A DNA stretch of 37,592 nucleotides from Verrucomicrobiota bacterium (GCA_025457745.1 JALOTT010000001.1:1-37592); one strand, 5' to 3'. Numbered from the stretch's first letter, positions 8,151 through 17,287 are shown. A program made the numbers and translations. The notes: generated by a model not told the origin, from the letters alone.

Positions 8151-11100
8151 TTATTTGAGTTGCAGATACGCCCGGCTGCCGGTGTTCTTCACGCCGCCCG
8201 GCTGGTTCTCGGTCAGAAAAATCCGTTCCGCCTCGGCTTTGCCGCTTTGGAGAATGTATTCACGCACAGCCTTGGCGCGGTCGGCGGCGAGGGTCGCGAG
8301 GTCGGCGTCGGTGACAACCATTGCATCCATCAAAGCTTGTGCCATCTCGTTCACGTCCGCAGCGGGGCGGGCTTCGCCACCGCCGGCCGGCGACGGCGTG
8401 GACGCAACGCCCGCGTCCACAATTTCCTTCCCCGGCTTCGGCGGGCGCAGCAGCGCGGCGGCACCTCTCGGCATCTCGGCCGGGCGTCGGGACGCGGTCG
8501 GCGGTATTTCTGCCGCAATGTTGGCGATTTGATTTGTCGTCGGTCGCGTCAACGCCATGTCGCCTTTCTCCAGCGCAGTGACGTAAAGGGTTGTCACCCA
8601 TTTGGCCCGATCTTCCGGCGCGAGGGTGATTTGTTCCGACGTCGCGGTCGCGCGCTCGGACTTGCGGAGGGACATCCATTGCTTCGTGCGCAGTTGCTGA
8701 TAGAGCCGGACCTGGCGCAAACCCTTGCGGTCGGCGTCCGGGTCCACGCTGCCCTCGATTTCGAGTTGCAACGCGGGCCGTTCGTAAAGGCCACTGGCCA
8801 GCGAATCGAGCTTGGACTTGCCGTCGGTCAGGAGCAGCGAACTGCCCGGAGGGAAATCCTGGTAGCTGATTTCCTCGCCCTTGCCGCCGAAGAGCGAACC
8901 GAGCACCGCGAACGGCGACGTGATAATTTTGGTGATGACGTTGAGAATCGCGCGGCCGATGACTTTGCCGAGCCGGAATTGCGGGTCGTCAAGGCTGCCT
9001 TCCACCGGCACGTCGAGTTCAATCCGGCCATTGCGGTCTTTCAGCACGGCCACGCCGAGTTTGACTGGCAGCTTGGTCGCGTCGGGGCTGTCAACCTTTT
9101 CGCCGAAAGTGAACTGGTCGAGAATGATCAGGTTCTTCGCCGCGAGCTTGCGGTCGCTGATCTTGTAGGCCAAATCCACCCCCAGCTTGCCCTTGGCGAT
9201 GCGATAGCCCGCAAACTTTCCCGAATACGGACTGGTTGGCGTCAAATCCGCGTCCTTCATCGTAATCTTCAAATCCATGGTCAGGTTCTTGCCGAGCGGA
9301 TTGATGGTGCCGGTGATTTCGACCGGGCCACCGTTGTCTACCTTGGCGTGCAGATTCACGTCCGCGTGCTGAAGCTCATCGGAGGAGAGCCTGGAAATCG
9401 TGCCGCCCAGTTGTTGAATCGCCATGTTGACCGCCGGGGTGATCGAACGGTCGGTGAGGCGCAATTGCGCGTTGGAAAATACCACGCTGCCGATGGAGAT
9501 CTTTGGCAGCGAACGGGCCGTCGGCGCGTTCGTTTCAGGAGCGGGAACTGAGGTGGCGACGGCGGTTTTGTTTGCGCGTTTGAATTTCGCCGGTTTCTCC
9601 GCCGCTGGCGCGGGCGCGTTCGTATTCTCGATGTGCAACGCCGCGAGCAAATTGATCGTGCCGTTGGTTTCAATCACGACGCGCGCGTAGGCGTCGTCCA
9701 CCGCGATTTCCTTGATGGTCACCGCGGGCGGATTCAGGTTTGCGTCCAGGCCGGACACGCGCACCGAACTCCACTTCAACAAGTCCTCCGCCAGCACGCC
9801 GTCCGCGCTCGCAAAATCATCCAGCCGTGCATCGCCTTGAAACGTCACTTCCGGCAGTCCGCTGGTGGCTGTGCGCAGGCGGAGCTTGCCGGTGAGGCTC
9901 AATTTGCTGTCGAGGATGAACACGTTGACCTTGGGCTCGAGATACGGGTCGAGCGGTTTCAATTCAAGTTTGTCCAACGTGATCTGAACGTCGGCGGTCG
10001 GCAGAGCGAACGACGTCTCGGCATCCACCTTGACTGTGCCGTTGGTGTTCCAACGCAATGTAAGCGTGGCGGTCAGGTTGGTGCCCGGCACGTTGGAAAT
10101 GTTCTTGGCGGTGAGTGAAATGTTGTCAAGTTCCAGCCGCGCCGGTCGGGAGTTCACGAGGTCTTCGAGGCTCACCGCGCCGTTGGTCAGATTCACCTCG
10201 CGAATGACGCCGTTCCAGGCGTTCGTGCTGCTCAAGAGCATGGCGACCGCATTGGTGACGGAACGCAACAGCAGGAGGATGCCGCCGGGCGCGTTGGTGG
10301 CTCCGTCGGCAGGTTTGGAAAGTTCAACCACGTTCAACGCCGCGTCGGCGTTGCGACGCAGCCGTAGTCTTCCGCCGTCGCTGGTGATTGAATTGATTTC
10401 CGCGGTGCGGGCCATCGCATCCACGCTCGCACCGGACACGGCAAATTCCGGCAACTCGACGATGTTCGTGCCGCTGCCCGGGTCGGCGAGCTTGAAGGAA
10501 TGTAGCGCGAACGCGGCGTTGGTCACGGACGCGACGCGGTTGCTGGCGCTGAGTTCAAAGCGGTACGTTGCCCCCACGTCCACCGTCCCGTCCTTGACGA
10601 CGAAGCGCACGAAGTCCTCGTAGAGCGGCGCGTATTTGGTGAGCGTGATGTTTTGCAGTGCGAACTCACCCTGTGAGCGCAGCGGGTCGAGGAAGAAATA
10701 TCCGCGCCACGCGAATTTCTCCCCGGCATCGGTCGTGCCATTGAAGGAATAGGGATTTCTGTTGTCCGGATCAGTGCGGAAATTCGTGAGCGTCACATCC
10801 AGCGGCCCAAACACGCGCGCGAACGGGGTGCGCGGCGTCAGGTCGGTGAAAGACGCCGTGGCGCCGCCGATCTGCAGCCGGCTGATACGAAGGGCGAGCG
10901 GTTTGGACGGCTTCGGCGGCGTTGCCGGTGTGTTGGTGGGCGTGAACTTCGTAATCAGGTCGGTAAAGTTCAGCGTGTAATCCTTGTTGACTTGCACACG
11001 CACGAAAGGTTTGGTCGTGCTGACTTCCTCGAACACCCACGGCTTGCCGAAGAACGAGGTGATCTGAAAATTCACACGAACCTCATCCCACGAAATGAAC

Positions 11101-11348
11101 GGTTCGCCGTCCTTGTCCTTGATGAGCAACCCGCGCACAGTGGCCGAGAGAACAAACGGATTGAGCCGCAACTTCTGGATCGAAACCTCCCGGTCAAGCT
11201 GTTTGGACAACTGCTTCACCGCCACGGCGCGGATGATGGGCGGCAAAATCAGGAAACCAATCAAGGTGTAGGCAAGCAACGCCCACCCGGCCCGGCGCAG
11301 CCATTTACGCCGACGCAGCGGAGGCGGAGTGAGAAATGAAGTGTTCAT
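8151..11348 (-). CDS. DUF748 (AsmA/YhdP-like) envelope protein
   Basis: 1065 residues from ATG 11348, preferred over an ATG 69 bases upstream because the basic stretch RRRKWLRRAGW and one transmembrane segment (about 20-40) then lie at the N-terminus. The rest is predicted outside the inner membrane. The central-C-terminal region (DADLTPTSPYSGKFAGYRIA, ILDQFTFGEKVDSP, then LDDPQFRLGKVIGRAILNVI) is characteristic of DUF748, a relative of AsmA-type proteins that form long beta-grooves thought to carry lipids between membranes. A Pro/Ala/Gly-rich linker precedes the last about 60 residues. It stands alone; transcription likely starts in the 11349-11633 gap, which also holds a hicA remnant. Confidence 0.85.
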   Translation of the reverse strand: MNTSFLTPPPLRRRKWLRRAGWALLAYTLIGFLILPPIIRAVAVKQLSKQLDREVSIQKLRLNPFVLSATVRGLLIKDKDGEPFISWDEVRVNFQITSFFGKPWVFEEVSTTKPFVRVQVNKDYTLNFTDLITKFTPTNTPATPPKPSKPLALRISRLQIGGATASFTDLTPRTPFARVFGPLDVTLTNFRTDPDNRNPYSFNGTTDAGEKFAWRGYFFLDPLRSQGEFALQNITLTKYAPLYEDFVRFVVKDGTVDVGATYRFELSASNRVASVTNAAFALHSFKLADPGSGTNIVELPEFAVSGASVDAMARTAEINSITSDGGRLRLRRNADAALNVVELSKPADGATNAPGGILLLLRSVTNAVAMLLSSTNAWNGVIREVNLTNGAVSLEDLVNSRPARLELDNISLTAKNISNVPGTNLTATLTLRWNTNGTVKVDAETSFALPTADVQITLDKLELKPLDPYLEPKVNVFILDSKLSLTGKLRLRTATSGLPEVTFQGDARLDDFASADGVLAEDLLKWSSVRVSGLDANLNPPAVTIKEIAVDDAYARVVIETNGTINLLAALHIENTNAPAPAAEKPAKFKRANKTAVATSVPAPETNAPTARSLPKISIGSVVFSNAQLRLTDRSITPAVNMAIQQLGGTISRLSSDELQHADVNLHAKVDNGGPVEITGTINPLGKNLTMDLKITMKDADLTPTSPYSGKFAGYRIAKGKLGVDLAYKISDRKLAAKNLIILDQFTFGEKVDSPDATKLPVKLGVAVLKDRNGRIELDVPVEGSLDDPQFRLGKVIGRAILNVITKIITSPFAVLGSLFGGKGEEISYQDFPPGSSLLLTDGKSKLDSLASGLYERPALQLEIEGSVDPDADRKGLRQVRLYQQLRTKQWMSLRKSERATATSEQITLAPEDRAKWVTTLYVTALEKGDMALTRPTTNQIANIAAEIPPTASRRPAEMPRGAAALLRPPKPGKEIVDAGVASTPSPAGGGEARPAADVNEMAQALMDAMVVTDADLATLAADRAKAVREYILQSGKAEAERIFLTENQPGGVKNTGSRAYLQLK

Positions 11349-11427
11349 CGTTGATCCAGCGTTTGCCGGTATTGTTGCGTCAGTCGTGAGCCAACCGGAA
11401 GTCAATTCCTGAGTCAATGCAACGTGC

Positions 11428-11615
11428 GTTCGCGCCTTTGGGATGAAGATTCAGAATTTCCTCGATTCCGTCCCGCGCGAAAATGCGGTGGCTGCCCCGA
11501 ATGCGCATTTCTCAAACCCCATCCGGTGCAACAAATGACACAGCCCGTCAAAAGGAATGTTCGCGTCGGTGGGGCCGAGGAGGATTCGTTCCAGGAGTTT
11601 CGCGTGTTTGCTCCT
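11428..11615 (-). pseudogene. Remnant of a HicA-type mRNA interferase toxin gene
   Basis: Read leftward from 11615, the frame gives SKHAKLLERILLGPTDANIP, then FDGLCHLLHRMGFEKCAFGA. After a one-base shift near 11473-11480 the adjacent frame gives RDGIEEILNLHPKGANA. This is the pattern of a HicA-like double-stranded-RNA-binding toxin (KLLxKIL, DANIxFxxLCxLLxxxGF, ILNLQPKG). The codon at the expected start is AGG instead of ATG, the usual SHHIF-type His region reads GAATAF, and the C-terminus is lost. No hicB antitoxin frame is visible beside it. It is a decayed gene without an intact reading frame. Confidence 0.65.
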
Positions 11616-11633
11616 GGGTTGGCCGTGTCCGGC

Positions 11634-12746
11634 TTAAAACTGCTTCAAGAACCGCACGTCGTTTTCGTAGAAGAGGCGGATGTCGTTGATGCCATAACGG
11701 AGCATGGCGATGCGTTCGATGCCGAAGCCGAACGCCCAGCCGGTCCAGACTTCGGGATCGTAGCCGACGGTCTCGAACACCTGCGGATGCACCATGCCGC
11801 AGCCGGCGATCTCCAGCCAGTCCTTGCCCATCTTCTTTACGAGCGCGTTGGTGAAATCAATCTCGTAGCTCGGCTCGGTGTAGCTGAAGTAGTGCGGACG
11901 GAAACGAATCTTCACGTCGTCACCCATCAGTTCGCGGAAGACGAACTCGACCGTGCCCTTGAGGTCGCCGACAGTGACGTTCTTGTCCACGTAAAGCCCC
12001 TCAATCTGGTGGAAGGTGGGATTATGCGTGGCGTCGGCATTGTCGCGGCGATACACCCGGCCCGGCACGATGATGCGCACGGGCGGCGGCTGGGATTTCA
12101 TTACGCGGATCTGGACGGAGCTGGTGTGCGTTCGGAGCAGTAGCGGGGCAGGCGTCCCGCCTGCCGTAGTCCCACCGGCCGTGCCGGCTGGTGGTTGTTT
12201 GCCTTCAGGCGGGACGCCCGAAGCGACGGTGACAGGCGGGGACGCCTGCCCCACTACCGGCTTTGCCAGGTAGAACGTGTCTTGCATGTCGCGCGCGGGA
12301 TGATCGGCGGGGGTGTTGAGGGCATCGAAACAATGATACTCATCCTCAATCTCCGGTCCATCGGCGACAGCGAAACCGATCTTGCGGAATGCCCGCACGA
12401 TGTCTTCGGTGACTTGTGTGAGCGGATGAAGTTTGCCGAGCGTGCGGCGGCGTCCGGGCAGGCTGAAATCCGTCGGCTCTTTGGGCAGCGCGGCGGTCAG
12501 TTCAAGCTCTTCGCGGCGAGCCGCGAGCGCGGCTTCGAGTTCGATCTTGGCGGCGTTGATCAGTTTTCCGGCGGCGGGTCTTTCCTCTTTCGAGAGCGTG
12601 CCGAGCTGTTTCATCAGCGCGGTGAACTTGCCGTGCGGGCCGACCCACGCGCCTTTGGCATGGTCGAGCGCCGCGGGGTCGGGCGCGGCTTTGAGTTCCG
12701 CAAGCGCGGTTTGTTTGAGTGGTTCGATTTCGTTCAGCAAAGACAT
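11634..12746 (-). CDS. pheS: Phenylalanyl-tRNA synthetase alpha subunit carrying an inserted peptide
   Basis: 370 residues from ATG 12746. The N-terminal coiled-coil region (1-85) is followed by the class II catalytic core: GRRRTLGKLHPLTQ (99-112), DTFYL near 156, LLRTHTSSVQIRVM, GRVYRRDNADATHNPTFHQI (motif 2 region), then AGCGMVHPQV and GFGIERIAMLRYGINDIR (motif 3). PheS pairs with PheT to charge tRNA-Phe; pheT is not in the window. Residues of about 164-203, between DTFYLAKP and LLLRTHT, are absent from PheS as I know it and are read from a palindromic element (12140-12257). All catalytic motifs are kept and the frame is intact, so the enzyme is probably functional with a surface loop of about 40 residues. 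No close ribosome-binding site is visible. Confidence 0.95.
   Translation of the reverse strand: MSLLNEIEPLKQTALAELKAAPDPAALDHAKGAWVGPHGKFTALMKQLGTLSKEERPAAGKLINAAKIELEAALAARREELELTAALPKEPTDFSLPGRRRTLGKLHPLTQVTEDIVRAFRKIGFAVADGPEIEDEYHCFDALNTPADHPARDMQDTFYLAKPVVGQASPPVTVASGVPPEGKQPPAGTAGGTTAGGTPAPLLLRTHTSSVQIRVMKSQPPPVRIIVPGRVYRRDNADATHNPTFHQIEGLYVDKNVTVGDLKGTVEFVFRELMGDDVKIRFRPHYFSYTEPSYEIDFTNALVKKMGKDWLEIAGCGMVHPQVFETVGYDPEVWTGWAFGFGIERIAMLRYGINDIRLFYENDVRFLKQF
12140..12257. repeat. Palindromic element inside pheS (GTAGnGGGGCAGGCG family)
   Basis: It begins GTAGCGGGGCAGGCGTCCCG and ends GGGGACGCCTGCCCCACTAC, so the ends are imperfect inverted repeats of about 24 bases. Further sub-palindromes lie between (for example CCACCGGCCGTGCCGGCTGG). 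It adds about 40 residues to PheS without breaking the frame. Confidence 0.85.
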
Positions 12747-12756
12747 GCTGAGATTT

Positions 12757-12795
12757 AGCCACAAAAAAGTACAAAAGGCACAAAGAAATTTTTGG
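12757..12795. repeat. Short dispersed-repeat-like segment with CACAAAA units
   Basis: The segment between pheS and the ACT gene reads GCCACAAAAAAGTACAAAAG followed by GCACAAAGAAATT. It repeats a (C/T)ACAAA unit and resembles dispersed repeats I associate with environmental genomes of this kind. It is AT-rich against a GC-rich background. No inverted partner is seen here. Confidence 0.35.
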
Positions 12796-12996
12796 GTGTC
12801 CCTTCTTTGACAGCTGTCGTGGAGCTTTCAAAACCGGTGTCTTCCTACCCGCCGCGGCAGGCTGGCCATTACCGATTTTAACGCGGAACTGGTATCAATT
12901 CTTGCACGCTTGAAAGCCGCAGGATCTGGAAATCCTGGTTGGTCGCGCGCGTTGAGAACGCTTGTTTCTCCCGCAACTCGCCTGCACACTGTCGTC

Positions 12997-13512
12997 ATGC
13001 AAGTGCAACTGGTTATGACAGTGATCGGCAAGGACCGCACGGGTCTCGTCGAATCGGTCGCCCGCCTCGTGGCCGACCACGGCGGCAACTGGCTGGAGAG
13101 CCGCATGTGCCGGCTGGGCGGCGAATTCGCCGGCATCCTGCGCGTGCAGGTTCCTGCCGACCGCCACGCCGCATTGGAAGCCGCCCTTTGCAAACTAACC
13201 GGGCTGGCCATCGTGGTGCGCCCGGACGAAGCCGGTCGCCCCGTGGAGCAACCGCAACTCGCCTCGCTCGAAGTTGTGGGCCAAGACCGACCCGGCATTT
13301 TGCGGGAGATGACCCGCGCCCTGGCCGCGCAAGGCGTCAACGTCGAGGAACTCGCCACCGAATGTATCAGTGCGCCCATGTCCGGCGAACAACTTTTTCA
13401 GGCGCGCGCCAAATTGCGGTTGCCCGCCGGCGTTACCGCGAACGCCCTGCGCCAATCCCTCGAACGCGCCGCGTCCGAGATCGGCGTGGAGTTCACGATC
13501 ACGCAAGTGTGA
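12997..13512 (+). CDS. Two-ACT-domain protein, GcvR-like
   Basis: 171 residues with two ACT-type units: residues 1-80 (VMTVIGKDRTGLVESVARLV, then GGNWLESRMCRLGGEFAGIL) and about 88-171 (LEVVGQDRPGILREMTRALA, then GVNVEELATECISAP). GcvR, the repressor-like partner of GcvA in glycine cleavage control, has the same architecture, but no gcv genes lie nearby and small ACT proteins have other regulatory roles. ACT domains normally bind amino acids at domain interfaces. I chose ATG 12997 because the first strand begins there; the upstream extension has no similarity. It appears to be a single-gene unit. Confidence 0.75.
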   Translation: MQVQLVMTVIGKDRTGLVESVARLVADHGGNWLESRMCRLGGEFAGILRVQVPADRHAALEAALCKLTGLAIVVRPDEAGRPVEQPQLASLEVVGQDRPGILREMTRALAAQGVNVEELATECISAPMSGEQLFQARAKLRLPAGVTANALRQSLERAASEIGVEFTITQV

Positions 13513-13685
13513 ACGACAAGGGCGAATCCTGCGCGAATATCCGCGCGGCCCAAACCCGGGTGGCATCGCGTCAGCGAGCGGCCAAAGTGAGGAATAGTTG
13601 TTAAAAAGCCAGGCGTCCACGCTGATCGCGTATTGTGGCGCATTGTGGCTTTTCAAACAGGCGGGGACGGTCACGTTCACACATC

Positions 13686-15797
13686 ATGGAACAAGCCCAA
13701 GCACAGGCGCTTTTGAAGCAGACGCTCGGCCCGAACGCGGAGTTCCGCGAGGGCCAGTGGGAGGCGATTGATCAGATTGCCAATCAGCGTCGCCGGCTGC
13801 TCGTGGTCCAACGCACCGGCTGGGGCAAGAGCATCGTCTATTTTCTCGCGGCGAAAATCCTTCGTGACGCCGGAGATGGACCGACGCTGCTCATCAGCCC
13901 GCTCCTGTCACTGATGCGCAACCAACTGCTCGCCACGGAAAAGCTCGGCGTGCGCGCGGCCACGATTCACAGCGAGAACGTGCAGGACTGGGGCGAGGTC
14001 GAAGCGGCGCTGGCGGGCAATCACCTCGACTTGCTCATGGTATCGCCGGAGCGGCTGGCCAATCCGGATTTCATGCAAAAGCTCTTGCCGCTCCTGCAAG
14101 GCCGCGTCGGATTGTTCGTCGTGGACGAGGCGCATTGCATCTCGGATTGGGGACACGATTTCCGCCCGGACTACCGTCGCATTTTGCAGGTGATGAAGTT
14201 ACTGCCACCCGGCGTCCCGGTGCTCTGCACGACCGCGACCGCCAACGACCGCGTGGTGCGCGACATTGAAACGCAGATTCCGCAACTCCAAGTCCTGCGC
14301 GGCCCGCTCGTGCGTTCATCGCTCCGGCTTTACAACGTCTGCCTCGCCCACCAATCCGACCGGCTGGCGTGGCTCGCGCATTTTCTGCCGCAACTGCCGG
14401 GCAACGGCATCGTATATTGTCTCACCATTCAGGACGCGCGCCGGGTCGCCGCGTGGTTGCAGCGAAACAACATCTCCGCCCGCGCCTATCACGCCGACCT
14501 CGAAGGCGCCGAGCGCGTCGCGACCGAGGGGCAATTACTCCACAACGAAGTCAAAGCGCTCGTCGCCACCGTCGCGCTCGGCATGGGTTTCGACAAACCC
14601 GATCTAGGTTTCGTCATTCACTTTCAGCGGCCTGGCTCGGTCGTTGCCTACTATCAACAGGTCGGTCGCGCCGGGCGCGCAATGGATTCTGCGTTTGGGA
14701 TTCTTCTCAGCGGCAGCGAGGACGACGAGATTTCGGATTACTTCATCCGCACCGCGTTCCCGCCGGTCGAAGTGCTGCAAGGCGTGCTGGCGGCGCTCGA
14801 AAAACGCGGGCCGCTGACGGTGGATGACATCGGCGCGGAACTGAACCAGGGCCGCGGCGCGATCGAGAAAGCGCTCAAGCTCCTCGAAGTGGATGGTGCG
14901 GTGACGCACGACAAACGCGGCTACTCGCGCACCGCAAATCCCTGGCAACCGGATGCGGCGCGCTTCGAGCAAGTCACGCGCTTACGGCGGGATGAAGTCG
15001 AGCAGATGCGCCGCTATGTCGAACATAAAGGTTGTTTGATGGAGTTTTTGGCGCGGGCGCTGGACGATCCGAACGCCGCGCCGTGCGGCAAGTGCATGAA
15101 TTGCACGAAACACACCGAACGGCGGATCGTGCCCGCGGAACTGACGCAAGCGGCGGTGGACTTCCTGCGCGGCGACGCGCTGGTGCTTGAGCCGCGTTTG
15201 CGCTGGCCCAAACCGTTGCTCGAAGAAATTCGATCCGCGCTGCCTACAGCCGTGGAGTTTGGCGACAAGGGCGCGCTGAAAACGACCATCCCGGAAAAAC
15301 TTCGCGCCGATACCGGACGCGTGCTGTGCATCTGGGGTGATTCCGGCTGGGGCGACGAAGTCGCGCGCGGCAAATACGAAGCGGGTCGGTTCAGCGACGC
15401 GCTGGTGGAAGCTTCCGCTGCGCTCGTGCGCGAAAAGTGGAAGCCCGCCCCGCCTCCCGGGTGGGTCACGGCTGTGCCCTCGGCACGGCGCGCGGAACTC
15501 GTCAACGGCTTTGCCCAGCGGCTGGCGTCGAAGCTCAATCTCCCCTTCGCACCCATTCTGCGCCGCGCCCGAGTCATCCGCCCGCAGAAAGAAATGCAGA
15601 ACGGCGTTCAGCAGGTGCGCAATCTACTTGGCGCATTCGCGATTGAGGGCACGCCGCGGCCAGGCGGGGTGCTGCTCGTGGATGATGTGGTGGATTCGGG
15701 ATGGACGCTGACGTTGCTGGCGGTACTATTGCGGCAACGCGGCAGCGGGCCGGTGTATCCGTTTGCGCTGGCGAAGGCCTCACCACGAGGCGGCTGA
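13686..15797 (+). CDS. recQ: RecQ-family ATP-dependent DNA helicase with C-terminal phosphoribosyltransferase-like domain
   Basis: 703 residues from ATG 13686. Helicase motifs: FREGQWEAI (motif 0) near 19, Walker A written RTGWGKS at 43-49, DEAHCISDWGHDFRPDYRRI near 150, TATAN near 190 and QQVGRAGR near 335. A RecQ zinc site follows (one Cys, then CGKCMNC after 16 residues) near 452-475. The last about 200 residues are not the usual RecQ HRDC domain: they contain VLLVDDVVDSGWTLTLL, the phosphoribosyl-pyrophosphate-binding loop of type I phosphoribosyltransferases, as in ComF-like proteins. RecQ unwinds DNA in recombination repair; the role of the fused domain is uncertain. The stop lies nine bases before the dprA-like start, indicating an operon. 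Confidence 0.9.
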   Translation: MEQAQAQALLKQTLGPNAEFREGQWEAIDQIANQRRRLLVVQRTGWGKSIVYFLAAKILRDAGDGPTLLISPLLSLMRNQLLATEKLGVRAATIHSENVQDWGEVEAALAGNHLDLLMVSPERLANPDFMQKLLPLLQGRVGLFVVDEAHCISDWGHDFRPDYRRILQVMKLLPPGVPVLCTTATANDRVVRDIETQIPQLQVLRGPLVRSSLRLYNVCLAHQSDRLAWLAHFLPQLPGNGIVYCLTIQDARRVAAWLQRNNISARAYHADLEGAERVATEGQLLHNEVKALVATVALGMGFDKPDLGFVIHFQRPGSVVAYYQQVGRAGRAMDSAFGILLSGSEDDEISDYFIRTAFPPVEVLQGVLAALEKRGPLTVDDIGAELNQGRGAIEKALKLLEVDGAVTHDKRGYSRTANPWQPDAARFEQVTRLRRDEVEQMRRYVEHKGCLMEFLARALDDPNAAPCGKCMNCTKHTERRIVPAELTQAAVDFLRGDALVLEPRLRWPKPLLEEIRSALPTAVEFGDKGALKTTIPEKLRADTGRVLCIWGDSGWGDEVARGKYEAGRFSDALVEASAALVREKWKPAPPPGWVTAVPSARRAELVNGFAQRLASKLNLPFAPILRRARVIRPQKEMQNGVQQVRNLLGAFAIEGTPRPGGVLLVDDVVDSGWTLTLLAVLLRQRGSGPVYPFALAKASPRGG

Positions 15798-15806
15798 AGA
15801 GTCTTG

Positions 15807-16829
15807 ATGAACGCACACGAATATCTCGGCGATGACGGGCAGGCAATGTTGCTGCTCTGCTCTTCGCTCGCAGTGCCAGCGACCGCGAAGGAGACGGTCC
15901 TGTCTCAGTTGAAACTGAGCGAATGGAATCAGCTTGAGCGCAAGATCCGCGAGTCTTCATTACGAAGCCCCGCCGCTCTGCTGGGACGAACGGCGGAGGA
16001 ACTTGCGAAGGCGCTTGCACTGCCGACCGACGAGGCCGAACGAATCGCCCGGCTGTTGGAATTCGCCGGCCAACTTTCAGCGGAACTCCAAAACCTGTTT
16101 GAGCACGGACTCTGGGCGGTGACGCGTGCGGACGAGCTTTACCCGGCGCATCTGCGAGACACATTGAAACATCAAGCGCCGACAGTGCTGTTCGGTGCTG
16201 GCAACATCCACTTACTGCAACGCGCCGGTGTCGCCGTTGTTGGCTCACGCAACATTGACGAAGCGGGCGCGGCGTTCGCGCGCGAGGTTGGCACAAAAGC
16301 CGTTTCAGCAAAATTACCAGTTGTTTCCGGTGGCGCGCGCGGCACGGACCGCATTGCGATGCAAGCGGCGCTCGAAGCCGGCGGCATTGCGTTCGGCGCG
16401 CTGGCAGACAGTTTGGAACGCACGACCCGTCAGGCCGACGTGCGCGAGTTCGTAAACGATGGGAAACTGGTCTTGCTCACGCCCTACGCGCCCACCGCCG
16501 GCTTCTCTGTTGGCGCGGCGATGGGACGGAACAAATTGATTTACGGCCTGGCGGAATTCGCCGTGGTGGTGAGCAGCGACCATCAAAGCGGCGGCACCTG
16601 GGCTGGCGCAGTGGAAGCGTTGAAAGCGAACTGGTGTCCCGTGCTGGTACGCGATGGCGACGCTGTGCCGCGCGGGAACAAAGAATTGCTCAAGGTCGGC
16701 GCGACGGCATTGCCAACGGTTGAATTGGCGGAAATCTCCGACCTGTCGGCTTGGATGACGCGACACACGGCGACCAAGCCGGTCGAGGCAGATCTGTTTG
16801 ACTTGGCGTTGCGCGAGCGTCCGAAGTAG
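15807..16829 (+). CDS. DprA/Smf-like DNA-processing protein (SLOG fold)
   Basis: 340 residues. After a helical N-terminal part (1-115) comes a DprA-type Rossmann domain: YPAHLRDTLKHQAPTVLFGA near 112, VAVVGSRNIDEAGAAFARE near 139-157, VVSGGARGTDRIAMQAALEA near 169 and GRNKLIYGLAEFAVVV near 236. DprA binds single-stranded DNA and loads RecA in transformation; related SLOG proteins bind nucleotides in conflict systems. There is no clear C-terminal winged helix. I chose ATG 15807, with AAGAG upstream; an in-frame TTG lies at 15804. It sits directly behind the RecQ-phosphoribosyltransferase gene, so the two likely act together on DNA ends or single strands. Its end touches the end of the convergent gene. 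Confidence 0.8.
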   Translation: MNAHEYLGDDGQAMLLLCSSLAVPATAKETVLSQLKLSEWNQLERKIRESSLRSPAALLGRTAEELAKALALPTDEAERIARLLEFAGQLSAELQNLFEHGLWAVTRADELYPAHLRDTLKHQAPTVLFGAGNIHLLQRAGVAVVGSRNIDEAGAAFAREVGTKAVSAKLPVVSGGARGTDRIAMQAALEAGGIAFGALADSLERTTRQADVREFVNDGKLVLLTPYAPTAGFSVGAAMGRNKLIYGLAEFAVVVSSDHQSGGTWAGAVEALKANWCPVLVRDGDAVPRGNKELLKVGATALPTVELAEISDLSAWMTRHTATKPVEADLFDLALRERPK

Positions 16830-17255
16830 TCAACGCGCTTTTCGCCGGAGAGCGTCCTTGAACATCCAGTAGTGTCGCGCCAGCCGCTCCTTGTAGGCTT
16901 GGTCTTTCACCACGTCGCGGAATAGGTTCAAGAGGATGGGCGAGTGCCGCGATTGCGGATTCAGGGGATCAAGGGATGCCTCCATCACTTCTCGGGCATA
17001 CTCCTCCAGTCCAAGTTTCCGTTTGTAGAATTCCAGACCTTCCCAGCCGTAGTTGATAATGGTTAGCGTGTCGCCCGTGCTCCGGGCGACGACCTCGATC
17101 ATCACACGGCGGCAATCACAGTCCAACTCGTCGCAATACAATTCCAGCAAGGCGTAATCATCCGCCGGAAGATCAGCGACGCCAGCGGTGGTGATGGTAC
17201 GGGTTTCGCGCGTTCCCAACTCGGGAAAGCGGTGAATGAACGGCGACATTGGCAT
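16830..17255 (-). CDS. Conserved-looking hypothetical protein with a CDELDCDCRR motif
   Basis: 141 residues, unrecognised. Residues 25-60 hold a compact acidic and cysteine-rich block (ALLELYCDELDCDCRRVMIE) that could bind a metal, followed by a Trp/Tyr-rich segment (TLTIINYGWEGLEFYKRKLG) and a helical, basic C-terminus. No signal peptide or membrane segment. It is the third gene of the minus-strand run led by the SNF2 helicase, 32 bases behind the 121-residue gene, so co-transcription is likely. Two close starts are possible (17255 or 17249). Its stop abuts the stop of the dprA-like gene. Confidence 0.65.
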   Translation of the reverse strand: MPMSPFIHRFPELGTRETRTITTAGVADLPADDYALLELYCDELDCDCRRVMIEVVARSTGDTLTIINYGWEGLEFYKRKLGLEEYAREVMEASLDPLNPQSRHSPILLNLFRDVVKDQAYKERLARHYWMFKDALRRKAR

Positions 17256-17287
17256 GGCGGGAGCAGTTGCTTAGGACATAAGCCAGC

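Noticed and set aside
13513-13685. Search for a tRNA or riboswitch upstream of recQ
   Set aside because: No cloverleaf, TPsiC-like GGTTCGA segment or riboswitch core was found; the gap appears to hold only leader sequence.
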